DNA of 6,202 nt from Candidatus Methanoperedens sp. (lineage in GTDB: Archaea; Halobacteriota; Methanosarcinia; Methanosarcinales; Methanoperedenaceae), in assembly GCA_023249275.1 (NCBI GenBank), contig JAHFCV010000140.1, positions 1 through 6,202 of the forward strand. The letters run 5' to 3'. Below the pieces are notes generated by a model. That model searched no databases and was not told the origin of the DNA. It worked only from the letters and a program-made list of their open reading frames with translations. Shown here one piece after another: positions 1 to 4,869 of this stretch. Each line of letters starts with the position of its first letter. Position 1 is the stretch's first letter. Position numbers and translations under genes: made by a program.

Positions 1-54
1 ACGGCATTTCTCATTCTGGCATACAACATTAATTTCTCCTCTTGGACGAACCAT
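1..54 (-). CDS. Transposase N-terminus (partial, zinc-ribbon IS transposase)
   Basis: On the minus strand an ATG at 54-52 opens a frame that stays open to the left edge and reads MVRPRGEINVVCQNEKCR. A short basic 'RPRG' start followed by a C-x4-C knuckle is typical, from memory, of the N-terminal zinc ribbon of several archaeal and bacterial insertion-sequence transposases, where the second Cys pair and the DDE catalytic core follow. Only 18 residues are visible, so the family and the intactness of the element cannot be judged. A TATA-like element lies 33-42 bases upstream on the same strand, and a 6-bp inverted repeat sits between it and the start, as expected near the transposase-proximal end of an IS. 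It is divergent from every other gene here. The alternative is a chance open frame. Confidence 0.45.
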   Translation of the reverse strand, partial: MVRPRGEINVVCQNEKCR

Positions 55-58
55 AGTA

Positions 59-74
59 ATCCCAAATATGGGAT
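59..74. repeat. Short inverted repeat before the transposase start
   Basis: ATCCCA (59-64) and TGGGAT (69-74) are perfect inverted arms separated by AATA. The dyad lies between the putative TATA-like element and the ATG of the leftward transposase frame. It could be an operator, a hairpin in the transposase leader, or part of an IS end. Six-bp arms can also arise by chance. Confidence 0.4.
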
Positions 75-86
75 ATGCGGTTCATC

Positions 87-96
87 CTATATTAAG
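87..96 (-). promoter_or_regulatory. Possible TATA-like element for the leftward transposase gene
   Basis: Read on the minus strand this is CTTAATATAG, an A/T-rich archaeal TATA-box-like string. It lies about 33-42 bases before the ATG at 54. With the usual 25-base spacing, transcription would begin around 60-65 and leave a very short leader. There is no independent support. Confidence 0.2.
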
Positions 97-112
97 TATC
101 GTATTTTAGGAC

Positions 113-136
113 AATGGGTAATTTTCAGCACCCATT
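113..136. repeat. Inverted repeat with 7-bp arms
   Basis: AATGGGT (113-119) pairs perfectly with ACCCATT (130-136) across a 10-base spacer. It lies roughly 60-80 bases upstream of the transposase start, where the end of an insertion sequence would be expected. The core of the arms (TGGG/CCCA) recalls the 59-74 dyad. Without the other end of the element, neither its boundary nor a target-site duplication can be tested. Confidence 0.4.
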
Positions 137-388
137 TACTTTATTATCTTTACAAGGTTGGCATTATCTCAAAAAGCGATGGTCTGATTGCACTTGAGAA
201 AATGCGATACAGGCGGTCATGGAAAGAGAATTTGATTTACCTTGCCGGAGTACAACTGTTCAAATAATCCCCATGTCTGGAGAAACGAATCTGATAGACG
301 GGGCAAAGCAGGTTATATGTCCAGAAGGTATCAGGACTGGGCAAAAACAAGAACCCAATAGCAAAGTATTTACGTTAGAATATTGAAA

Positions 389-437
389 TATCATAATGAT
401 AGGACGAAATCGTCATATTGTCTGGAAAGCTCCAGGC
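389..437. repeat. Cluster of three overlapping inverted repeats upstream of the first regulator
   Basis: TATCAT-A-ATGATA at 389-401 is a perfect dyad. It runs into a hairpin with stem GACG/CGTC (403-406 with 411-414, loop AAAT), extended outward by ATA/TAT after one mismatch. Next comes a second hairpin, CTGGA-AAGC-TCCAG, at 422-435, whose stem extends to 420/437 through a G-T pair. All three lie 110-160 bases before the ATG at 549. They could be operator dyads for the gene downstream, a structured leader RNA, or relics of a mobile-element end. I cannot choose between these from sequence alone. Confidence 0.4.
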
Positions 438-548
438 TGAAACCTGAAAACGGGTCAAGCCGAAATCACGATTCTAAACCAGACAAAATAAAACAGGGAA
501 AACGGGGAAAAAATGGCGTTTGAATACGAATAGTGGAACGAATAATCA

Positions 549-1997
549 ATGATTATCACCAAACATATCTCACTTGACAAAGATTGCGTTGAGAAACTGC
601 AACCATACGTGGATAAGCACAACAGTAATTTCAGCGCTGCTGTCAGGGAGATAATTGAAAAAGCCGGGAAATCCGGTTTCCCGATAAATTCAACAGCAAT
701 AGACAGTTCTTTATTCAAATGGATGCTGAACGAGATAGACGGCGTACTCATCCCTGATACCGTATTAGACGAAATAATCGATTGCAGGTTAATGAATTCA
801 ATCTGCCAGCTTGAAGAATCCCTAAACAGCAGGTTCAGGGAAATGGATTGGGATATTAGCGCCGCCATAAAATGCGATATTTACCCATTCCCTTCCCGGG
901 TATTTGTTGAAATAAAAGGCAATCCCCAAAAAATAAAGTTAGCCGCTTGCCTCCTGTCCCAATTTATGGTGAAAAATTCACCCGACAATTCAAAGCTCAA
1001 GATAAAGTCTGTAACTAATTTTGATGAATGTATAAAAATTGAATTTTCAAGGTCGAATAAAGAAGAAGCAATTGATAGCCTGGTTAAATTTTTCGGCAGG
1101 CTTGATGAAGTGACAAAAGCCATAAAAAGCCGCCCTGATTTCTGGAAAGCCGTAATCAACAGGCATCTTTTAAGTAATTACAATATGGTCACGGTTCACA
1201 GGAATTATTTTGAGGAACTGCTTGCTGATAAGGTACCCCTTGGTGAAATATCGATTGAAAACCTTGCACGGAAACCCATCCAGGAAATACCCCTCAAAGA
1301 GATGCTCTCCCTGATAAAGGAAGTTTATGAAACTTCAAAGGTAGTGGACAGGGTGGAAATCGAGAGGGATAATATAATATTATTCCATAATTATAGAAAT
1401 AAAGAAGCAATAGAAAAATTAAAAAAGATTCTTGTTTCGCTTTTAGAAACAAACGGGCATTTATATGACGCAAAACCAACTGCCAATATGCTTGTCCTGA
1501 CCCACAGACCCGAGATAGGCATTAAAGTCAATGAAATAGTTGATAATTTAAAAACAAGCAACAACAGGGTTGACCAGGAATTAATAATGTTCATGGCTTT
1601 TCTTAAAGGGTTTAAGAACATGCCTGATATACCCTTATCCCTTGCATCACTGGGCAGGAGAATTGGCAGGTCGCTGATGCAGGAATACGAAACTGAAAAC
1701 AATATAAAGAACTGGGATATGGAAACATTCAAGAAGGCATTTGAAATAATTGATTTCAAACTCCACAGGGAAAGTGAATGGAAGATAGAGGGAAAAAATC
1801 TCCTGTATACAATCAAAAAATGCAATATTGTTACACAGGGGGATACATTTGATTCGTATGTCTGCCATACAGCCAGGGAAACATTCAAGGGGGCGCTGGA
1901 TTACGCATTTGGAAGCAGGGCAGAACTGGATATTAAGAAATTACTGACTCATGGGGATAATTTTTGCGAAGTGTTTATAAGAATACCTGAAAAATAG
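549..1997 (+). CDS. RHH-domain transcriptional regulator with C-terminal V4R-like sensor (paralogue 1)
   Basis: A 482-residue protein, probably a cytoplasmic DNA-binding regulator. Residues 1-41 fit a ribbon-helix-helix fold: a strand around ITKHISL (3-9), a helix from about 11 to 24, a turn at NSNFS, then a helix SAAVREIIEKAG (29-40). The middle (about 50-345) contains two beta-alpha-beta-beta-alpha-like stretches, around 117-183 and 275-336, that I cannot assign to a family. The last 65 residues resemble a V4R (vinyl 4-reductase-type) ligand-binding domain: YxIxxCNI, then ETFKGALDYAFG, then LTHGDxxCEV near the end. The Cys usually found before the Gly-Asp in that family is Leu here. Cys134, 425, 439 and 473 are conserved in the paralogue at 2537-3976; Cys13, 79, 86, 109 and 161 are not. 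No signal peptide or membrane helix is visible. No good ribosome-binding site precedes the ATG, so a leaderless or weak start is possible. DNA binding is well supported; the ligand and targets are unknown. Confidence 0.85.
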   Translation: MIITKHISLDKDCVEKLQPYVDKHNSNFSAAVREIIEKAGKSGFPINSTAIDSSLFKWMLNEIDGVLIPDTVLDEIIDCRLMNSICQLEESLNSRFREMDWDISAAIKCDIYPFPSRVFVEIKGNPQKIKLAACLLSQFMVKNSPDNSKLKIKSVTNFDECIKIEFSRSNKEEAIDSLVKFFGRLDEVTKAIKSRPDFWKAVINRHLLSNYNMVTVHRNYFEELLADKVPLGEISIENLARKPIQEIPLKEMLSLIKEVYETSKVVDRVEIERDNIILFHNYRNKEAIEKLKKILVSLLETNGHLYDAKPTANMLVLTHRPEIGIKVNEIVDNLKTSNNRVDQELIMFMAFLKGFKNMPDIPLSLASLGRRIGRSLMQEYETENNIKNWDMETFKKAFEIIDFKLHRESEWKIEGKNLLYTIKKCNIVTQGDTFDSYVCHTARETFKGALDYAFGSRAELDIKKLLTHGDNFCEVFIRIPEK

Positions 1998-2043
1998 GGG
2001 TTGATTTTTCCCCATGTTCGCTTTGGAGCTTTAGCACCTTTTT
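1997..2043 (+). terminator. Probable terminator after the first regulator
   Basis: GGGG (1997-2000) and CCCC (2010-2013) can pair around a T-rich loop directly at the stop codon. T5 runs lie at 2005-2009 and 2039-2043. Archaeal termination depends mainly on oligo-T runs, so the T tracts may matter more than the small stem. Termination here would separate the 549 gene from the downstream operon; a further T6 tract at 2131-2136 lies inside the repeat array. Confidence 0.35.
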
Positions 2044-2050
2044 GGAACTA

Positions 2051-2163
2051 TATGTCATAACTATGTCCCAAATGCTATAATGTTGCCATAAATGCGCCAT
2101 AATATGCCAATTCTTGCCATTATATGCTGGTTTTTTGCTTAACATTCCAAAATAATGCCAAAT
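2051..2163. repeat. Helically phased array of about 11 degenerate 10-bp motifs (candidate operator)
   Basis: Aligning each unit on the central G/C gives TATGTCATAA (2051), TATGTCCCAA (2062), AATGCTATAA (2071), GTTGCCATAA (2082), TGCGCCATAA (2093), TATGCCAATT (2103), CTTGCCATTA (2113), TATGCTGGTT (2123), TTTGCTTAAC (2134), CATTCCAAAA (2143) and AATGCCAAAT (2154). The consensus is about TATGCCATAA. Column 3 is T in 10 of 11 units, column 4 is G in 10 of 11, and columns 6, 7 and 9 each match in 8 of 11. Steps are 11, 9, 11, 11, 10, 10, 10, 11, 9, 11 bases (mean 10.3, one DNA turn), so every unit faces the same side. Units 1-7 are the clearest; 8-10 are weak. The array ends at the TATA-like element of the 2209 operon. 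RHH regulators bind tandem short sites cooperatively, and RHH genes flank the array, so an operator is the favoured reading. Confidence 0.6.
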
Positions 2164-2170
2164 ATACTTT
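2160..2170 (+). promoter_or_regulatory. TATA-like element of the 2209 operon
   Basis: AAATATACTTT is the best archaeal TATA-like string before the small membrane protein gene. Typical spacing places the transcription start near 2187-2195, giving a leader of roughly 15-20 bases that contains the Shine-Dalgarno at 2198-2204. The last repeat unit overlaps it. A factor bound there would compete with TBP, while factors bound farther upstream could activate. Confidence 0.4.
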
Positions 2171-2197
2171 TACCATTGTCATTTCATCATCTAAATT

Positions 2198-2204
2198 AGG
2201 TGAT
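2198..2204 (+). promoter_or_regulatory. Ribosome-binding site deciding the 2209 start
   Basis: AGGTGAT matches the complement of the 16S rRNA tail (…AUCACCU…) over seven bases. It lies four bases before the ATG at 2209. The earlier in-frame candidates, GTG at 2200 and ATG at 2203, fall inside this site and have none of their own, so 2209 is the likely start. Confidence 0.65.
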
Positions 2205-2208
2205 GTAT

Positions 2209-2514
2209 ATGAAAGATTTGATTAAGTATGTCGTGGCTGCTGTTGGAGGCGGTGGAGCAGTTGTGGGAATTGCATATCTTTTCCCTGAAAGAAGCTTCAT
2301 CGCTTTCGTGGTAGGGTGGCTCTTCCTTATCCCGGCGGCTTTCGCTGCATATATGGTCTATGGGCTCTGGGGTCTTATGAACGACCGGAAGAACAGAATC
2401 ACAGTGGATGTAAAGCCCAGCGAGGCTATGAAAGCACTTGCCCGCAAGGAAGCTGCGCTCATGAAGGAAAAAGAGATCCTGTATGAAGAAATTCACAAAG
2501 AAATAAAACATTGA
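2209..2514 (+). CDS. Small two-helix membrane protein of unknown function
   Basis: A 101-residue protein with no family I recognise. Two hydrophobic segments are clear: residues about 6-25, containing a GGGGAVVG stretch suited to tight helix packing, and about 29-55. They are joined by a short loop, FPERS. The second helix is followed by DRKNR, and the N-terminus also carries lysines, so the positive-inside rule puts both ends in the cytoplasm. Residues about 70-101 form a charged, probably helical tail rich in Lys, Glu and Ala. It is the first gene after the repeat array and promoter, and its stop lies 22 bases before the second RHH regulator, so the two are almost certainly co-transcribed. 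The cytoplasmic tail could tether a regulator or a subunit of the downstream redox complex, but this is inference. No Cys is present, and the only His residues (96, 101) are in the tail, so it is not itself a haem or Fe-S protein by sequence. Confidence 0.8.
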   Translation: MKDLIKYVVAAVGGGGAVVGIAYLFPERSFIAFVVGWLFLIPAAFAAYMVYGLWGLMNDRKNRITVDVKPSEAMKALARKEAALMKEKEILYEEIHKEIKH

Positions 2515-2536
2515 CTTCGGGCATCCGGGAGAAATT

Positions 2537-3976
2537 ATGATTTTTACCAGGCACATCTCACTTAACAATGATTATGTTGAGAAGATGAAACCCTTCGTGG
2601 AAAAAAACGAAGGCAGTTTCAGCGCTGCAATAAGAGAGCTGATAGACCATGCAGGAAAATATAATTCTGCCAGGAATTCAACAGCAATAGACAGCACTTT
2701 GTTCAAATGGATGCTAAACGAAATAGACGGGAAACTTGTCCCTGATACCGTACTGGATGAAATAATCGATACCAGGCTAATAAATTCGATGGGAGAGCTT
2801 GAAGAATACTTTAACAAAAAGTTCGGGGAACTGGGATGGGATATCAATGTCGCTTTAAAATATGATAACAACCTGTCCCCATCCGAGGTATTGATAGAAA
2901 TAAGCGGCAACCCCCAGAAAATAAAATTCATAGCATGCATGCTGTCCCAGTTCCTGGTAAAAAAATCACCTGAACATACGCCGCTTAAAGTAATATCTGT
3001 CATCAATTTTGACAGGTCTATAAAAGTTGAACTGGCAAGGTCTAACAAAGAAGAAGCCATCGACAGCGTAATTAAATTTTTCGGCGGGCTGGATGAAGTA
3101 ATAAAAACCGTAAAGACCCGCCCTGATTTCTGGAAATCCATTATCAACAGGCATCTTTTAAGCAATTACAATATGGTCACGATACATAAGAATTACTTCG
3201 AGGAAGTGCTTGCGGATAAGGTTCCCGCAGGTGAAACTACAATAGAGAATCTTGTAAGGAAACCTATCGAGGAAATACCGCTAAAAGATATGCTTTCCCT
3301 GATAAAGGATGTTTATGAGACATCCAGGATAGCAGACAGGGTGGAAATTGACAGGGATAATTTAATATTATTCCATAATTATAGAAATAAAGAAGCAATA
3401 GATAAACTAAAAAAGATACTTGTCACGCTTTTAGAAACAAACGGGCATCTGTACGATGCAAAATCAACAGCCAACATGATTGTACTGACTCACAGACCCG
3501 AGATAGGTATAAAAGTCAATGAAATTGTGAATAATCTAAAAACAAGCAACAGCAGGGTTGACCAGGAATTAATAGTGTTCATGGCTTTTCTAAAGGGGCT
3601 CAAGGATATTCCTGATATACCATTATCACTGGTATCCCTGGGAAGGAGAATCGGGAAGTCCCTGATGGAGGAGTATGAAACTGAAAACAATATAAAGAAC
3701 TGGGATATGGAAACGTTCAGGAAGGCTTTTGAAATAATTGATTTAAAACTCCACAGGGAAAGTGAATGGAGGATAGAAGGAAAAGCTCTCCTGTATACAA
3801 TCAATAAATGCAACATTGCCATGCAGGGGAATACATTTGATTCGTATGTCTGCCGCGCTGCCAGGGAGACATTCAAGGGGGCGCTGAATTACGCGTTTGG
3901 GAACAGGGCGGAACTTGAAATTAAAAAACTGCTCACTCATGGAGACAAAATTTGCGAGGTGTTAATACAGGTATGA
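2537..3976 (+). CDS. RHH-domain transcriptional regulator with C-terminal V4R-like sensor (paralogue 2)
   Basis: A 479-residue protein, colinear without gaps with the 549-1997 product. By hand count 358 of 479 positions are identical (about 75%). The RHH region (1-50) is only about 56% identical and residues 1-170 about 61%, while residues 171-470 are about 83% identical. The RHH strand reads FTRHISL and the second helix is SAAIRELIDHAG. The C-terminus keeps KCNI, SYVC, ETFKGALNYAFG and LTHGDxxCEV, the V4R-like signature, again without the usual upstream Cys. Cysteines retained in both copies are at 134, 425, 439 and 473; this copy has lost the other five. GGGAG at 2527-2531 lies five bases before the ATG, a much better ribosome-binding site than that of paralogue 1. 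It sits between the small membrane protein gene and the cytochrome gene, so the regulator appears to be built into the operon it may control. Confidence 0.85.
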   Translation: MIFTRHISLNNDYVEKMKPFVEKNEGSFSAAIRELIDHAGKYNSARNSTAIDSTLFKWMLNEIDGKLVPDTVLDEIIDTRLINSMGELEEYFNKKFGELGWDINVALKYDNNLSPSEVLIEISGNPQKIKFIACMLSQFLVKKSPEHTPLKVISVINFDRSIKVELARSNKEEAIDSVIKFFGGLDEVIKTVKTRPDFWKSIINRHLLSNYNMVTIHKNYFEEVLADKVPAGETTIENLVRKPIEEIPLKDMLSLIKDVYETSRIADRVEIDRDNLILFHNYRNKEAIDKLKKILVTLLETNGHLYDAKSTANMIVLTHRPEIGIKVNEIVNNLKTSNSRVDQELIVFMAFLKGLKDIPDIPLSLVSLGRRIGKSLMEEYETENNIKNWDMETFRKAFEIIDLKLHRESEWRIEGKALLYTINKCNIAMQGNTFDSYVCRAARETFKGALNYAFGNRAELEIKKLLTHGDKICEVLIQV

Positions 3977-4050
3977 ATGCGAAATATTTCAGGAATCAAA
4001 GGATGTATCGGCTGGGAACAGCTCAAAAAATGATGGATGGGGGGGAATAA
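3973..4050 (+). CDS. Possible 25-codon micro-ORF bridging regulator and cytochrome
   Basis: An ATG at 3973 overlaps the TGA of the second regulator in the ATGA pattern typical of translational coupling. The frame runs 25 codons and stops at TAA 4048-4050, one base before the ATG at 4052 of the cytochrome. GAGGTG at 3956-3961 matches the 16S tail but is 11 bases from the start, rather far. The peptide is basic (begins MNAKYFRNQR, then MYRLGTAQK, ends GGE), with no hydrophobic segment or Cys. It may be a real small protein, a coupling device that brings ribosomes to the cytochrome start, or coincidence in a 75-base gap. Confidence 0.35.
   Translation: MNAKYFRNQRMYRLGTAQKMMDGGE
4039..4045 (+). 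promoter_or_regulatory. G-run serving as ribosome-binding site for the 4052 start
   Basis: Seven consecutive G residues lie six bases before the ATG at 4052, the normal spacing. They can pair with the CCUCC of the 16S tail through one G-U wobble. The in-frame ATG at 4037 lies just before this run and has no such site upstream, which favours 4052. Confidence 0.45.
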
Positions 4051-4051
4051 C

Positions 4052-4867
4052 ATGGAAACCCTGTTGGAATATCTGACTTTTGTTAAAGGAATCGGATACC
4101 TTGTGGTTGTTGCGTTTCTGCTTGCCTTCATTACTTTCTGGCAACTGATACATACAAAGGAAAAAGGATTTGTAAAAGTTGTCCCGATGGTAGTCTTGAT
4201 ATGGCTGGCATTTGGCGCGGCGTCTATGTTTTTCCTGCCCGGTGAAAGTGTTGCTGCCACGAACCCGGAACCTGAACCCATGGTTTTGGAATCACCATTC
4301 CAGGAATATTACAGCAACGGAAGCCCTGCAACTATCACAGCCCACCGCCCTGAAAAATGGCTTGGGGTCAACACCTCGGAGTACCTCGCAATCAGCTACG
4401 GCTCGACAGTGAATTTCCACCAGGTGATGGGCACCAAAATGAGCTGCAAGGACTGCCATCACAATAGCGGGGATGAAATTCATGCATGCAAGGACTGCCA
4501 TGATGTTCCTTTTAATCCAAAGGATATGGGCAAACCCGGGCTTAAGGCTGCAATCCATGGGCGGTGCATGTACTGCCATAAGGAAGTTTTCGGCGGTACT
4601 GAAGGCTGCAAGTTGTGCCATACCAGGGATGTTCCCGCATCCGGCGTCCAGGCTCCAGCCAGACCGCACCAGTTGACATGGGAATACTGCGCCAGATGCC
4701 ACAAAGATGGGGTTCCCGGAGGACAGGACATAAAAATAGTATATCACGATTTCTGCATCAAGTGCCATACAAAAGGAGTTATTGGAGCGGCAAAGGTGCC
4801 TGCTGACCATGCAGGCAGGACAAGCGATACATGCAAGGGTTGTCACAGGCCCACAACAGGAGGATAA
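4052..4867 (+). CDS. Membrane-anchored heptahaem cytochrome c (c3/c7-like)
   Basis: A 271-residue protein with seven CxxCH haem-attachment motifs at residues 132, 146, 172, 186, 213, 235 and 261. After residue 120 there are exactly seven other histidines (123, 137, 144, 169, 206, 232, 253), enough for bis-His ligation of every haem as in the class III cytochrome families. Two hydrophobic segments precede the haem domain, about 12-33 and 43-63, linked by a lysine-rich loop (HTKEKGFVK). The positive-inside rule puts that loop in the cytoplasm, the acidic N-terminus outside and the haem domain outside, where haem attachment takes place. No cleavable signal peptide is needed. The partners are the Fe-S and NrfD-like genes immediately downstream, so it probably accepts electrons from or delivers them to a quinone-linked complex. 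An alternative start at 4037 would add five residues. The order resembles Cbc-type and Act/Qrc-type complexes, but I cannot assign a named system. Confidence 0.9.
   Translation: METLLEYLTFVKGIGYLVVVAFLLAFITFWQLIHTKEKGFVKVVPMVVLIWLAFGAASMFFLPGESVAATNPEPEPMVLESPFQEYYSNGSPATITAHRPEKWLGVNTSEYLAISYGSTVNFHQVMGTKMSCKDCHHNSGDEIHACKDCHDVPFNPKDMGKPGLKAAIHGRCMYCHKEVFGGTEGCKLCHTRDVPASGVQAPARPHQLTWEYCARCHKDGVPGGQDIKIVYHDFCIKCHTKGVIGAAKVPADHAGRTSDTCKGCHRPTTGG
4859..4863 (+). promoter_or_regulatory. Ribosome-binding site deciding the 4870 start
   Basis: GGAGG overlaps the last codons of the cytochrome gene and lies six bases before the ATG at 4870. It selects this start over the in-frame ATG 13 codons earlier at 4831, which would place a non-hydrophobic stretch before the twin-arginine signal. 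Confidence 0.8.
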
Positions 4868-4869
4868 AT

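Larger units (their letters stand above)
55..548. other. 494-bp stretch without a supportable gene
   Basis: This stretch separates the leftward transposase fragment from the first regulator. I find no tRNA, rRNA or convincing coding frame. The frames that are open are short, lack a ribosome-binding site or a start codon, and match no family I recognise. It contains several inverted repeats: 59-74, 113-136, 269-303 (CCCC-at-GTCT pairing with AGAC-GGGG) and the cluster at 389-437. The left part is probably flanking sequence or an end of an insertion element. The right part presumably holds the promoter of the 549 gene. An A/T-rich string at 484-494 (AAAATAAAAC) is the only TATA-like candidate near that start, and it is weak. 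Confidence 0.5.

Noticed and set aside
1..267. Plus-strand frame open from the left edge to TAA at 265-267 (88 codons)
   Set aside because: It has no start in a useful position and no recognisable motif, and it overlaps the transposase start on the other strand. It could be the end of a gene entering from the left, but nothing supports it.
273..386. 37-codon frame with ATG at 273
   Set aside because: No ribosome-binding site, no recognisable domain, and it lies across a bulged stem. Too short to claim.
362..516. 51-codon open frame with a basic, Ser/Lys-rich translation
   Set aside because: It has no ATG, GTG or TTG start with a ribosome-binding site and no family resemblance.
2051..2163. 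CRISPR array or simple microsatellite reading of the repeats
   Set aside because: Units are about 10 bases, degenerate and contiguous, with no spacers and no cas genes. The compensating 9- and 11-base steps do not fit slippage of a perfect short repeat.
2200..2208. Earlier starts (GTG 2200, ATG 2203) for the small membrane protein
   Set aside because: Both fall inside the AGGTGAT ribosome-binding site that is correctly spaced for 2209.
2572..3165. 197-codon open frame on the minus strand
   Set aside because: It is the antisense of the second regulator, is rich in Ser, Leu and Phe as antisense frames of such genes are, and has no ribosome-binding site. A similar antisense frame opposite the first regulator (1391-1888) reflects the paralogy, not selection.
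4037..4051. Start of the cytochrome at 4037
   Set aside because: The extra five residues (MGGNN) are mostly encoded by the G-run that fits as the ribosome-binding site for 4052. It is kept as a possible alternative.
4831..4869. Start of the Fe-S protein at 4831
   Set aside because: It would add 13 residues before the twin-arginine motif and lacks its own ribosome-binding site, while GGAGG is well placed for 4870.
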